From JBBRZM01 sp963813635 (GTDB taxonomy: Bacteria; Actinomycetota; Acidimicrobiia; IMCC26256; JBBRZM01): a DNA stretch of 64,000 nt. Positions within the stretch are counted from its first letter, which is position 1. Every line of letters begins with the position of its first letter. The stretch spans positions 434,001-498,000 of the forward strand of contig CAWEZO010000002.1 in NCBI GenBank assembly GCA_963813635.1. The letters are read 5' to 3'. The position numbers were made by a program, and so were the translations under genes. The notes beneath the pieces are model-generated. The model saw only the letters and a list, made by a program, of their open reading frames with translations. It searched no databases and was not told the DNA's origin. Shown in pieces: positions 42,722-52,685 of this stretch.

Positions 42722-44446
42722 GTGGCATCGAGCGCCGAGCACGCACAACTGGCACTCTCCGGCGCGATCCGCGCCGGCGGCGACCGCGACCCGGAGCTTC
42801 GACGAGCTAGGCACGCCGTTGGCCGACGTCACGTTCGTGGTCGTCGACCTCGAGACCACGGGCACGTCGGCCGGCGCGTGCGCGATCACGGAGGTCGGTG
42901 CGCTCAAGCTCCGCGGCGGCAAGTGCCTCGGCACGTTCGACACGCTCGTCAACCCGGGTGTGCCCATCCCGCCGATGATCACCGTGCTGACCGGCATCAC
43001 CGAGGCGATGATCATGCCGGCACCCATGATCGGCGAGGTGCTCCCGGCGTTCATCGAGTGGCTCGGTCCCCCGTGCACCACCGTGGTCGTCGGCCACAAC
43101 GTCCGCTTCGACATCGCGTTCCTCGACGCGGCGCTCGCTGCAGGCGGGTATCCGCGGCTTGCGCATCAACGCGTCGACACGCTCGCGCTCGCGCGCCGGC
43201 TCCTGCGCGACGAAGTGCCCAACTTGAAGCTGTCGACGCTCGCCGCGCCACCTTCGGGTGCCCACAGAGCCCTCGCACCGTGCGTTCGCCGACGCGAGCG
43301 CGACCGCCGAGGTGCTCCACGCACTGCTCGAGCGCGCCGGATCGTTGGGGGTGCTCGGGCTCGACGACCTGCTCGAGCTGCCCACGATACGAGCGCACCC
43401 GTCGGTGTCGAAGCTCCGGCTCACCGCCCGCCTCCCACGCACGCCCGGCGTCTACCTCTTCCGTGACCGCGGCGGGCGCGTCTTGTACGTCGGGAAGGCC
43501 TCCAACCTGCGCTCGCGTGTGCGCAGCTACTTCAGCGGTGATCAACGGCGCAAGGTGCCGCAGCTCCTGCGCGAGACGGAGTCGATCGACCACGTGGTCT
43601 GCGCGCACCCGCTCGAAGCGGCCGTGCGAGAGATCCGCCTCATCCATACGCATCAACCGCGTTTCAACCGTCGGGCGAAGGCCTGGCGCTCGTACGCGTA
43701 TCTCAAGCTCACGTTGGGCGAGCGCTTCCCTCGTCTCGCGGTCGTGCGCGAGATGCGTGACGACGGTGCCCACTACGTCGGACCGTTTCATTCGTCATCG
43801 GCTGCGCACGCGGTCCGCGAAGCGATCGAGAGCGCACTTCCCCTCCGCCGCTGCACCAACCGTGTGGGGCGCACGGCCGCGATCGCGCCGGCGACACCGT
43901 GCATGGCCGCGCAGCTCGGCGTCGCCGCCTGCCCATGCCGCGGCGACACGAGCGATCACGAGTACCAGGCCATCGTCGAGAAGGCCGAGCGCGGCCTGCG
44001 CCGTGAACCCTGCCGCGCTGCTCGACCCACTCGAAGCGCGCATGCACGCGATGGCCCGCGCCGAGCGCTTCGAAGAGGCGGCCTTCGCCCGCGATCGCCT
44101 CGGCGCCCTGAGCCGCGCTCTGCAACGTCACCGCCGGCTCGAACGCCTGCGCGCGGCCAGCCGCGTCGTGCTCGACGGGCCGGCCGGCGACGTGGAGATC
44201 GTCGACGGACGGCTCGTGCTCGACGACGACCCGCTCGGGCTCGACCGCCTCGCCGGTCCGGTGTGGCTCGATGACCGGCCCCCGCCGCGTGAGCTCTTCG
44301 ACGAGCTGCTCGTCGTGGCGCGGTGGCTCGATCACGACGCCACCGGCTTCCGCCTGCGAGCAGTCGACGGACCGCTCGCGTCTCCACTTCCGGCATTGAC
44401 GCGTTATGAGCCGCCGCGCCGCGTCGGCTCTCGTCCTTCGCGCTGA
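42722..44446 (+). CDS. DEDD exonuclease fused to UvrC-like GIY-YIG domain, frameshifted
   Basis: Composite of about 575 residues. N-terminal 3'-5' exonuclease of the DnaQ type: FDELGTPLADVTFVVVDLET (ExoI), VVGHNVRFDIAFLDAAL (ExoII), HQRVDTLALARRLL and PSHRAFADASATAEVL (ExoIII HxAxxD). Then a GIY-YIG nuclease domain PRTPGVYLFRDRGGRVLYVG, KASNLRSRVRSYF, with a UvrC-like Cys cluster (ALPLRRCTNRVG, AACPCRGD) and a helical UVR-like part (MHAMARAERFEEAAFARDRL). Indels near 42799, 43245 and 43998. This fusion is a known actinobacterial architecture for DNA damage processing. The LexA box directly upstream indicates SOS induction. Confidence 0.85.
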   Translation: MASSAEHAQLALSGAIRAGGDRDPELRRARHAVGRRHVRGRRPRDHGHVGRRVRDHGGRCAQAPRRQVPRHVRHARQPGCAHPADDHRADRHHRGDDHAGTHDRRGAPGVHRVARSPVHHRGRRPQRPLRHRVPRRGARCRRVSAACASTRRHARARAPAPARRSAQLEAVDARRATFGCPQSPRTVRSPTRARPPRCSTHCSSAPDRWGCSGSTTCSSCPRYERTRRCRSSGSPPASHARPASTSSVTAAGASCTSGRPPTCARVCAATSAVINGARCRSSCARRSRSTTWSARTRSKRPCERSASSIRINRVSTVGRRPGARTRISSSRWASASLVSRSCARCVTTVPTTSDRFIRHRLRTRSAKRSRAHFPSAAAPTVWGARPRSRRRHRAWPRSSASPPAHAAATRAITSTRPSSRRPSAACAVNPAALLDPLEARMHAMARAERFEEAAFARDRLGALSRALQRHRRLERLRAASRVVLDGPAGDVEIVDGRLVLDDDPLGLDRLAGPVWLDDRPPPRELFDELLVVARWLDHDATGFRLRAVDGPLASPLPALTRYEPPRRVGSRPSR

Positions 44447-45136
44447 CCGTCCGCTTCTCGCAGGCGGGCTCGCCGCTCCGAGATCGGAGCGTTCCTCGAG
44501 CCGGTCGCGCCGCTTGGGTTCGATGGCGGAGCGCCTCTGCCCGGCTTCGACTGCGCGTGTTGGAGCCGGCGCCGGCCGGCAATCACGCGGCCACCTTCCA
44601 CCAGCAGGTGGACGAGCAACGCGCTGACGAGCCCCCACGCGAGCGCGACCACGGCGAGCCGGCCGTACCGCACCCAGCCGCTGCCGGTCACGATGTCGAT
44701 CACGCGTTGGCCGCTCAGGAAACGCGATTTCCAGCGCGACCGCGAGCACGAAGATCCCCCCGACGGCCATGCCGATGATCCACGCCATCAGTCGGACCGG
44801 CAATGACAGGATCTTGCCGCCGGTGCCGGGCGGTGGCGGCGCGCTCTGCACGGGCGCGGGTCTCTTCGAGACCGGCAGCACCGAGGTCTGCTGCGCCGAC
44901 GGCGCGGCGGCGCGAACCGCCGGCTCGCGCCGCACCTCCGGCACACGGACGGTTGCATCGGCGCTCGCGGCTGATGGCTCGCTTCGAGCGCCGGTGCTCG
45001 CAGCAGCCGGCGGCCGCAACGCGGCCGGGATCTTGAGCATCTGGCCGCACTCCGCGCACCGGAATGCCTCGGACTCGGGCAGGGACGAGACATGGTGCTT
45101 GTGCCCGCACGACGGACACTGGAGTCCCGCGGCCAT
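44404..45136 (-). CDS. Zinc-ribbon membrane protein, frameshifted
   Basis: Composite of about 243 residues. N-terminal zinc ribbon MAAGLQCPSCGHKHHV ... EAFRCAECGQMLKIPAAL, an Ala/Pro-rich linker, a transmembrane helix (LPVRLMAWIIGMAVGGIFVL), then after a one-base frame change near 44722 a second membrane helix pair (LAVVALAWGLVSALLVHLLV) and a basic/Gly-rich tail. Start ATG 45136 overlaps the trpD stop (TGATG). It converges on the exonuclease gene with a 43-bp tail-to-tail overlap. No family recognised; the plan resembles predicted membrane sensors with cytoplasmic zinc ribbons. Confidence 0.68.
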
Positions 45137-46188
45137 CAGGCGGTCTCGGCGTCGCGCGCGCCGGTGCTGGCGGTCACGAACGCATCGAGGGTTGCAGCCG
45201 CCCGCCCGTCGTCGATCGCCGCCGCGGCGGCGTCGATCCCGGCGTGGAGGTCGTCGACGGCGCCGGCAACCGTGAGCGCCGCGGCGGCGTTCAGCAGGAT
45301 CACGTCGCGCGACGCGCCCTTCTCGCCGTCGAGCACGCGTCGGGTCACGTCGGCGTTGACGGTGGCATCCCCGCCGATGAGCGCCGAGTGCTCGGCGTGG
45401 GCGATGCCGAAGTCGATCGGGTCGAGTGTCGACGAGGTGATCTCACCGTCGCGCAGCTCGTACACCGTGGACAGACCGGTCGTGGTGAGCTCGTCGAGCC
45501 CGTCGGCGCCGCAGAACACCAGCGCCCGCTCGGTGCCGAGCTGTGCGAGCGCACCCGCCATCCGCTCGCCCATCGTCGGATCGGAGACGCCGAGCACCTG
45601 GCGGCGGACTCGCGCCGGGTTGGCGAGCGGCCCGAGGAAGTTGAACGTCGTGCGCGTGCCCAGCTCGCGCCGCGCCGGACCCGCGAAACGCATCGCCGGA
45701 TGGAACTTGGGAGCGAAGCAGAACCCGATGCCGGCTTCGTCGATGCACCGCGCGACACCGGTCGGACCGAGATCGATCACGACCCCGAGCCGTTCGAGCA
45801 GGTCTGCAGAGCCGCACATCGATGAAGCCGCACGATTGCCGTGCTTGGCCACCCGCACGCCCGCGCTGGCAACAACCAGCGCGCACATCGTCGAGATGTT
45901 CATCGTGCGCGACTTCGCGCCGCCGGTGCCGCAGGTATCGACGACCGGCGAGCCGGCAGGGAGCTCGAGCGGGGCGGAGAACTGGAGCATCGTGCGCACG
46001 AGCGCGGCGAGCTCGTCGACGGTCTCGCCCTTGGCCCGCAACGTGACGGCAAACGCGGCGATCTGCGCGTCGGTGGCCTGACCGCCGAGGATCGCGGCCA
46101 TCGCCTCCTCGACCAGCTCGGGCGGAAGGTCCTCGCGACGCACAAGCCGTCCGATGACCTCGGGCCAGATGCTCGGCTGGTCGCTCAT
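45136..46188 (-). CDS. trpD: Anthranilate phosphoribosyltransferase
   Basis: A 350-residue TrpD, full length. It joins anthranilate and PRPP in tryptophan synthesis. Seen: VVDTCGTGGAKSRTMNIST (PRPP-binding GTGG), VRVAKHGNRAASSMCGSADL (KHGN site), GIGFCFAPKFHPAMR, RRELGTRTTFNFLGPLANP, and GADGLDELTTTG. Start ATG 46188, 4 bp after the acyl-CoA dehydrogenase end, with a coupled zinc-ribbon gene after it. No other trp genes are nearby, so the pathway is scattered. Confidence 0.96.
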   Translation of the reverse strand: MSDQPSIWPEVIGRLVRREDLPPELVEEAMAAILGGQATDAQIAAFAVTLRAKGETVDELAALVRTMLQFSAPLELPAGSPVVDTCGTGGAKSRTMNISTMCALVVASAGVRVAKHGNRAASSMCGSADLLERLGVVIDLGPTGVARCIDEAGIGFCFAPKFHPAMRFAGPARRELGTRTTFNFLGPLANPARVRRQVLGVSDPTMGERMAGALAQLGTERALVFCGADGLDELTTTGLSTVYELRDGEITSSTLDPIDFGIAHAEHSALIGGDATVNADVTRRVLDGEKGASRDVILLNAAAALTVAGAVDDLHAGIDAAAAAIDDGRAAATLDAFVTASTGARDAETA

Positions 46189-46192
46189 ACTC

Positions 46193-47357
46193 TCAATCCC
46201 ACCACAGGTCTTTGTCGAGCACCCCGCGGGCGATGAGTCCGAGCTGCACCTGGGTGGTGCCCTCGACGATGGTCAGCTGCTTGGCGTCACGGTAGTAGAG
46301 CTCGAGTGGGTGATCCTTCATGTATCCCGCGGCACCGAGCATCTGCAGCGCTTCGCCCGAGACCTTCACCGCGAGCTCCGTCGCGTAGTACTTCGCGATC
46401 GAGAGGTACGGCACCCACTCCTTCGTGAACTGCCCGCGATCTGCCATCCACGCCGACCGGTACGTGAGCAGCCTCGCCGCCTCGATCTCGGCCGCGAGCC
46501 CGGCGATCTTCCATTGAATGCCCTGGAAGTCGGCGATCGTGCGCTCGAATGCCGCGCGTTGCTTCACGTAGTCGACGGCATACATCAGCGCGCCCTCGGC
46601 GAGACCGATCCCGCGCGCGGCGACGATCGGACGCATCGAGTTGAGCCCGAGCATCGCGAGCCGAAACCCGCCCACCTCGCCGATGACGTTTGCTGCCGGC
46701 ACACGCACGTCGTCGAGCACGAGCTCACCGGTATCGACGCCCTTCACGCCCATCTTGCGGTCGACGCGCCCGACATCGACCCCTGCCCACTCGCGCTCGA
46801 CGATGAACGCGGTGATGCTGTCGTGGGCGCGTGAGTCGGCCGTGCCGGTCTTCGCGAACACGCAGTACCAGTCGGCCTGGCGCACGCCCGACATCCAGCA
46901 CTTCGTGCCGGACAGGATCCAGTCGTCGCCGTCGGGTCGGGCCTTGGTGCGAATGCCCATGACGTCGCTGCCCGCCTGCGGCTCCGACAACCCGAACGCC
47001 GCTCGCGCCTCCCCGGCGGCGATCGGGCGCACATAGCGCTGCTGCTGTTCGGGTGAGCCCGCGATCATCACCGGACCGGTGGGCAGGCGGGTGAGCAGCA
47101 GCATGAGCGCGGCAGCGTTCGAGTACTTCGCGACCTCTTCGATCGCGAGGGCGAGACCGAGGATGCCGGCACCGGAGCCGCCGAGGTCTTCGGGGATGCA
47201 CAAGCCGGTGAGGCCCGCGTCCACGAAGAGATCGAACAGATCCTCGGGATACTCCTCGGTCTCGTCGATCTCGCGCGCGGGGCGCAACCCGGTCCTGCGC
47301 GAGCTTTCGCACCGTCGCCTGTAACTCGACCAACTCGGGCGACAGGTCGAAGTCCAT
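46193..47357 (-). CDS. Acyl-CoA dehydrogenase, frameshifted
   Basis: Composite of about 387 residues, start ATG 47357: MDFDLSPELVELQATVRKLA, QDRVAP, then in the next frame AREIDETEEYPEDLFDLFVD, GLCIPEDLGGSGAGILGLAL, AFGLSEPQAGSDVMG, ILSGTKCWMSGVRQADWYC, MGVKGVDTGELVLDDVRVP, and LGAAGYMKDHPLELYYRDAK with IVEGTTQVQLGLIARG. One missing base near 47288 joins them. Here the catalytic EGT Glu is present, unlike most other dehydrogenases of the window, so it fits the short/medium-chain class. The stop lies 4 bp before trpD, probably one transcript. Confidence 0.9.
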
Positions 47358-47484
47358 AGCCGGGGCAGCCTACCGGGCAGGTGTCCGGGCCCCCCGATTG
47401 CGCGAGCAAGGCGGCGCCTGTCGCGCGCGTGACGGCAACCGGCTCACAGGATCACTTGGGACCGCCTCGCAGAACGGTGGCGCG

Positions 47485-47736
47485 CTACGCGGTCTTCCGA
47501 CGCTGGCGAAGGACGCGACGACGCTCCCGTTCGGTGAGGCCACCCCACACGCCGCTCTTCTCGCGGACGGTCAGGGCGTATTCGAGACAGGCCTCGCGCA
47601 CGGGACACAGCAGGCAGACTGCCCTCGCCTCGTCCGCGTCCTCGTCGGAGATCGGATGGAAGATTTCCGGATCGACACCTCGGCACCGCGCCATCTCGCG
47701 CCACCCGAGAGGTGTGGCTGAAAGGTTCACGCTCAC
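47485..47736 (-). CDS. WhiB-family iron-sulfur transcription regulator
   Basis: An 83-residue WhiB-like protein, start GTG 47736 (or GTG 47730). The four cluster Cys are in EMARCRG, AVCLLCPVREACLEYAL; the loop SGVWGGLTERERR precedes a basic C-terminus RRRVLRQRRKTA. It binds a 4Fe-4S cluster and interacts with the principal sigma factor to control genes, and the family is restricted to Actinobacteria and their phages. The frame is open further upstream but lacks WhiB features there. Divergent from the CaCA exchanger; the 157 bp between likely hold both promoters. Confidence 0.95.
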   Translation of the reverse strand: MSVNLSATPLGWREMARCRGVDPEIFHPISDEDADEARAVCLLCPVREACLEYALTVREKSGVWGGLTERERRRVLRQRRKTA

Positions 47737-47893
47737 GCTGTTCCCCCTGGCCCGTGGCTCATCGTTGAGCCGCTTCTGCTTGTACGTCACCGACTGTCGG
47801 CCGTTGCCCCCGAGTACTTGAGCGGAATCTCCGGATATCACTCCTTGTGGCCGTCTCCTCCGCCTGCACGCGCAGCCCGTAGGATTCGCCGCC

Positions 47894-49207
47894 GTGGCCG
47901 CCTCCCCCATACCTGGCCCCTTCGCGACGGTTGTCGACAAACCGCCCCGGCCGCGCTTGCAGTTCGCGGCACTGGTCGGCGCTGCCGCCATCACCGTTCC
48001 CGGGCTCGTGCTGCGACTCACGGGCGTGCACCCCCCCGACTGGCTGGCCGCGGTGTGCTTCGGCCTCGCGGTCGTCGGCGCCGCGTTCATCCTCGCGTGG
48101 AGCGCGGAGGTGCTCCAGCTCGACGTCTCGCAAGGCCTGACCCTCGCGGTCGTCGCGCTCATCGCGGTGATGCCCGAGTACGCGGTCGACTTCGCGTTCA
48201 CCTGGAAAGCGGGCGAGAATCCCGAGAAGTACGCGCCGCTGGCGCTCGCCAACATGACCGGTGGCAACCGACTGCTCATCGGCATCGGCTGGTCGATGGT
48301 GGTGCTGCTTGCTGCATGGCGCATGCGACGCATCGCGCGGAGCGAAGGCTACGAGGGCGAGCTCGACACCGACATCCACCTCGACCGTCCGCACGCCATC
48401 GAGATCGGCTTCCTCGCCGTCGCGACACTGTATTCACTGACGTTGCCGTTGAAGCGCACGCTGTCGCTGTTCGACGCAGTCGTGCTCGTCACGATCTTTG
48501 CGCTGTACGCGGCGCGCATCAGTCGCGCGCCGGCAACCGAACCTCGCATCGTCGGACCGGCGCAGCTGATCGCCCGCTTACCGCAGGGGCGCCGCCGTGC
48601 CACGGTCGCGCTGATGCTCGCGGGTGCAGCGGCGGTGATCGTCGCGTGCGCGGCGCCGTTCGCCGATGCACTGGTGCGCACGGGCGAGCAGTTCGGTGTC
48701 AGCACGTTCCTCCTCGTGCAATGGGTGGCGCCGCTCGCGTCCGAAGCTCCCGAGCTGTTGGTGGCCGCGCTGTTCGCCTGGCGCCTCAACACCGGCGCCG
48801 CGCTCGGCACGCTCGTGTCGTCGAAGGTCAACCAGTGGACGTTGCTCGTGGGCACGCTCCCCGTCGTCTTCGCGATCTCGGCGGGCGCATTGCAGGGGCT
48901 GCCGCTGGATACCTTGCAGCGCGAGGAGCTGTTCCTCACCGCGGCGCAGTCCGTGTTCGCGGTGGCCGTCCTCTCGAGCCGCAGCCTGAGCGTGAAGGAA
49001 GGCTTCGCGCTCCTGGGTCTGTTCCTCTCGCAGTTCGTGCTCAGCGGTGTGTTGCCGGGCGACCTGCGTGAGCTCGAGCGCCTCGGTGTGGGCGCGCTGT
49101 ACCTGGTGTGTTCGGTGCCGGTCCTGTGGAAGCAGCGGGTCCATCTCCGCGGGCTGGCCCGCGACGCGTTCGTCACACCCGTCGCCGAATTGACCCACGA
49201 GGCCTGA
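47894..49207 (+). CDS. Sodium/calcium-type (CaCA) cation exchanger
   Basis: A 437-residue membrane protein with about ten helices and the two inverted alpha repeats of the CaCA superfamily: VVALIAVMPEYAVDFAFTW with NMTGGNRLLIG, and QWVAPLASEAPELLVAALFA with GTLVSSKVNQWTLLVG. The acidic residue in each (PEY, PEL) and the polar Asn/Ser/Gln are expected ion ligands. A cytoplasmic loop lies at about residues 145-175. It likely exchanges Na+ or H+ for Ca2+ or another cation. Start is the GTG at 47894. Followed after 28 bp by a small membrane protein on the same strand. Confidence 0.92.
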   Translation: MAASPIPGPFATVVDKPPRPRLQFAALVGAAAITVPGLVLRLTGVHPPDWLAAVCFGLAVVGAAFILAWSAEVLQLDVSQGLTLAVVALIAVMPEYAVDFAFTWKAGENPEKYAPLALANMTGGNRLLIGIGWSMVVLLAAWRMRRIARSEGYEGELDTDIHLDRPHAIEIGFLAVATLYSLTLPLKRTLSLFDAVVLVTIFALYAARISRAPATEPRIVGPAQLIARLPQGRRRATVALMLAGAAAVIVACAAPFADALVRTGEQFGVSTFLLVQWVAPLASEAPELLVAALFAWRLNTGAALGTLVSSKVNQWTLLVGTLPVVFAISAGALQGLPLDTLQREELFLTAAQSVFAVAVLSSRSLSVKEGFALLGLFLSQFVLSGVLPGDLRELERLGVGALYLVCSVPVLWKQRVHLRGLARDAFVTPVAELTHEA

Positions 49208-49235
49208 TCGGCATGGCGGCCCGCGCTCCGCGACA

Positions 49236-49727
49236 ATGGGCGCCGTGAGCGAACCGACCACCCCTCCGGCGCCGGCACCGACCGCACGCGCGCCTGTCGT
49301 CGATCCCGTCGCGGTGCTCACCGGCGCGCTCGTGGGCCTGGCCATCCTGGTGCCGGTCTCGGTGCTGCGGGTGATCCTCGACCGTGAGATCAGCGACCTC
49401 GACCACAGCGCGTGGATCGTGGTGCTTTCGATCGCGTTGCTGGTCGGCTATGTCGCCGCCGGCGTTGTCGGTGGACGCCGCGCGCCGAACGCGCCACTTT
49501 CCAACGGTGCGCTCGCCGCGCTCGGCGCAGTGGTGCTCTGGGTGCCGATCCGGGTCGTGATCTGGCTGATCCGCGAAGACAAGCGGGGCCTGTTCAACGG
49601 GTCGAAGCCGGCACTCAGCCCCGGCCAGCTCTTCGGCGCCGCGGTCCTCGCCGTCGCGCTCGGCGCGTTCGGCGGTTTCGTCAGCACCCGCCTCGCGCGA
49701 CGCGCGCCCGCCGACGACGAGGGCTGA
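49236..49727 (+). CDS. Small hypothetical membrane protein
   Basis: A 163-residue protein with four predicted helices (AVLTGALVGLAILVPVSVL, WIVVLSIALLVGYVAAG, ALAALGAVVLWVPIRVVIW, FGAAVLAVALGAFGGFV) and a Pro/Ala-rich N-terminus. The pattern with Gly-rich helices and a final GFVSTRLARR looks like TIGR04086/YrzE-like small membrane proteins, but I am not sure. Start ATG 49236 or GTG 49245. Lies between the exchanger and palindromic repeat copy 4, just before rnpB. Confidence 0.8.
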   Translation: MGAVSEPTTPPAPAPTARAPVVDPVAVLTGALVGLAILVPVSVLRVILDREISDLDHSAWIVVLSIALLVGYVAAGVVGGRRAPNAPLSNGALAALGAVVLWVPIRVVIWLIREDKRGLFNGSKPALSPGQLFGAAVLAVALGAFGGFVSTRLARRAPADDEG

Positions 49728-49740
49728 ACCAACCCCAACG

Positions 49741-49786
49741 CGTTTGTGCAATCAGGCCCCCTATAGGGGCCACGATTGAACAAACG
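49741..49786. repeat. 46-bp palindromic repeat, copy 4
   Basis: CGTTTGTGCAATCAGG at the left, GATTGAACAAACG at the right, core CCCCCTATAGGGGCC. One mismatch in the outer arm. It lies 13 bp after the stop of the small membrane protein and 33 bp before the mature rnpB 5' end, so it could separate that transcript from rnpB. Confidence 0.9.
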
Positions 49787-49819
49787 GGTGTCGGGTGATT
49801 CGCGCGAGACTGGTCGTCC

Positions 49820-50235
<416 letters not shown>

Positions 50236-50289
50236 GGGCACCCGCTGAGCAGCACAAACGCGGTCGAGACGGGGTTCAGTCCCTCGTGA

Positions 50290-50737
50290 GTCCCTCAGAT
50301 TTCTCGTCGGGGTTGGCCGCGGGCGCTCCGAGCACCGTGGCGACCGTTGCCCGAGCCGCTCGCGGCGTTGCCGACGGCGGATGGGTCGCCGGCGCCGCCG
50401 GTGAGCCTCGGGGCCGCGGGCCGGGAGCTGTGGGACCATGCGTGGAGTGGCGGGCTGCGCAGGCTGAGCCCGGATTCTGACTGGTCGATCGTGCAGCTCG
50501 CCGGCATGCAGGCCGACGTCGTCGCGATGGCGCATGAAACGCATGCGCGACGCGCGATTCCCGCGACCTCCGGCTTTGAATCAGACGGTGCATGAGCTTG
50601 TGTACATGTTGAGCCTGATGGGTTTCACGCCGGTCGATCGTTCGCGGCTCGGGGTCTCGGGGGTGAAGGCGTTGTCCAAGGTCGACGAGATCCGGCGTCG
50701 GGCCCGCGAGGAGAGAGGCAACGTGGCCCGTGACTGA
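50290..50737 (+). pseudogene. P27-type phage terminase small subunit, frameshifted remnant
   Basis: Two frames join into a small terminase-like protein. From about 50347: PEPLAALPTADGSPAPPVSL, GAAGRELWDHAWSGGLRRLS, PDSDWSIVQLAGMQADVVAM; after a frame change near 50560: NQTVHELVYMLSLMGFTPVD, RSRLGVSGVKALSKVDEIRR to the stop at 50735-50737. The LLGFTPxDRSRLGV...SKVDEI tail is typical of actinophage P27 terminase small subunits, which recognise phage DNA for packaging. No large subunit or other phage gene is adjacent, so this is an isolated relic beginning about 60-110 bp after rnpB. The 5' end is unclear. Confidence 0.6.
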
Positions 50738-50799
50738 GGGGGATGACGTCCCGGTCTGTGCGCCGTAGGTTTCGGCTGCTGAGCGTGAAGGGGCGGATC

Positions 50800-51850
50800 A
50801 TGCCAATGACCAAGGGATACCCACGGGTCCGTCAACGTGTCGCGGGGGCACGCGATCGAGTAACGGCCGTACGTGAACGAGCGCAGCGAACCCTCCTCTG
50901 GCAAGTATGGGACCGCATGCTCGAGATCGAGTTCGTCGACCGCAGCGTCGCGCTCGCGGGCAAGGCATTCGTCTCGTTCTTCCCGCTGGTAATCGTCGTC
51001 GCCTCGTTCATGCCAAAGAGCGTCCGCGACTCGATCTTCACGACCCTGACGCACAGGCTCGGGATCGAGGGTAATGCGCTGGTCAGCGCGAAGCAGGCGT
51101 TCGCCTCCTCGGATGACATCCGGCGGGCGACGGGAATTCTCGGCCTCGTGCTCACGGTCTTCTTCGCGAGCTCATTCACAACGGCACTCCAGCGGGTGTT
51201 CCTGCGGGCCTGGCGGCGCCCGCCCGGAAGAAAGACCGGTGAGTACGCCCGGGGCCCCGCCTGGTTCCTGGTGGTGCTGGCGTTGCATGGCGCTGCTGGG
51301 CGGGTTGCGCGAGCTGCTCGGCAACGGCCCACAGGTCGTGATCTTCGCCGTCGTGTCGCTCGCGGCGACCTCGGCGCTCTGGTGGTTCACCGCGTGGTTC
51401 ATGCTCATGGGCCAAGTGCGATGGCGGGTCCTGCTTCCATCGGGCGTGACCACCGCAATCGCGACGCGGGTCTATGCGCTGTCGGCGAGCATCTGGATGC
51501 CGGAGGTCGTCACGCGGAACCAGACCCAGTTCGGGTTCTTCGGAGTGGCGCTCGCACTCGTGACATGGTTCTCGGGCGCAGCGATCTGCATCCTCGTCGG
51601 AGCGTGCGCGGGATCGGTGTTCGCTTCGGACACCGGCCCGGTCGGCGCGTTCATCCGTGGCCGGGAGCCTTCGTTGCTAATCGAAGGGGCCGAACCATCA
51701 TTTCCGGCTCCTGAGCGCGGGCCCTCGGCTCCGCGACGCGTTCCGACCTACCGAAGACGAGGTGAGCAACTCGTAGCGTTTCAAACTGAGACACCACCCA
51801 AGTTTCCGGTAGCCGCGCCTCGTGGCACGCTGGGCGCTCGCTACGCCTGA
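50800..51850 (+). CDS. YihY/BrkB-like membrane protein, frameshifted
   Basis: Composite of about 350 residues, start taken as ATG 50800 (MPMTKGYPRVRQRVAG). First frame: LLWQVWDRMLEIEFVDRSVA, LAGKAFVSFFPLVIVVASFM, TGILGLVLTVFFASSFTTAL, QRVFLRAWRRPPGRKTGEYA. Second frame from about 51290: MALLGGLRELLGNGPQVVIF, LAATSALWWFTAWFMLMGQV, RWRVLLPSGVTTAIATRVYA, FGVALALVTWFSGAAICILV, ending in a charged tail. Six hydrophobic helices and the RxxLP-SG-x-A order fit YihY-type inner membrane proteins. One indel near 51288. It follows the terminase relic. Confidence 0.7.
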
Positions 51851-52185
51851 ACCTTGTAAGCCTGCTCGATCATCCGCATCGCCCGAGACATCTTCCTCCG
51901 TGGCGATCTCCACGCGTCGGTTGCCCGTTCCCAGTGCCCGATGTCGCTCACGTCCTCTGCGATGCCCTCAGGGTCGTCGACGGCACCGTCAACGAACACG
52001 TTGAGCTTCTTGCGCTGCCCGACAATCTCGCACTGGTTCTTGATCCGCCGTATCCGACGTACAGGTTCATGAACCGTTCGGTCACATCGTCGCCAAGCTT
52101 TGGGGTGGCTCCTGCATACGACCAGGCGAACGTGACCGTGAAGGTTGGCTGACGATTCCGGACCCGCACGGCTCTGCAACCGCAA
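51841..52185 (-). pseudogene. DUF5655-like domain, multiply frameshifted
   Basis: Pieces in three frames match the C-terminal DUF5655 (COG3586) pattern: TFAWSYAGATPKLGDDVTER and FMNLYVGYGG, then IKNQCEIVGQRKKLNVFVDG, AVDDPEGIAEDVSDIGHW, then (other frame) GTGNRRVEIATEEDVS, then SRAMRMIEQAYKVQA to the stop at 51841. The DDPxGIAxDVSxIGHWGxGxxxVxI motif with the final IEQAYK is characteristic. At least three indels in under 300 bp. No upstream start is clear, so it is either a badly read gene or a decayed fragment. Tail-to-tail with the YihY-like gene. Confidence 0.55.
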
Positions 52186-52209
52186 CCCAGTCGGCTGAAG
52201 CGACGCTCC

Positions 52210-52584
52210 TCAGGACTCGTCGGAAGGGGGCGTTTCGGGAGCGACGCGCCATCGATTCCATGGCCACATGCCGTCGATCTCGACCTCAAGCGAGAAGCTC
52301 AAGACCACTCGAATCAGCACGATGGTCCCCAGGACCACGACGCTCTCCACGGACTGGTCGACCACGATCGTGCGGATGATGTCGGCGATGATGAGCACCT
52401 CGAGGCCGAGCAAGATCACCCGGCCCAGGTTCTTGCGCAGATCCCCGTAGGCGTCCTGACCACGGCGAACCGCGACCTCACGTACGAAACGAGCGAACGC
52501 GCCGAGTCCCCCGACGACCAGGATCGTGGCCCCAAGAGCCTCGACGACGTCGACGACGTGGGAAAAGAACTCGCGGTACGTCAT
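52210..52584 (-). CDS. DUF1622 family membrane protein
   Basis: A 124-residue protein with three hydrophobic helices: HVVDVVEALGATILVVGGLG, LGRVILLGLEVLIIADIIRT and VVVLGTIVLIRVVLSFSLEV, joined by a basic loop (REVAVRRGQDAYGDLRKNLG). The GRxILLGLExLxAADIIRTV and RTxLSxxLExEIxGxWPW patterns are DUF1622 marks. Function unknown. Start ATG 52584; ends PSDES. Divergent from the DUF202 pair with about 100 bp between. Confidence 0.9.
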   Translation of the reverse strand: MTYREFFSHVVDVVEALGATILVVGGLGAFARFVREVAVRRGQDAYGDLRKNLGRVILLGLEVLIIADIIRTIVVDQSVESVVVLGTIVLIRVVLSFSLEVEIDGMWPWNRWRVAPETPPSDES

Positions 52585-52685
52585 GGCGCAACGCTAGTGA
52601 GCACGCGTGCCACACGCGCGCTCGCGCTGTGCGGAATCGACGAGCGCCAGAGCGGCACGTGTCTGCGGCGCGCAATGATGACGAC

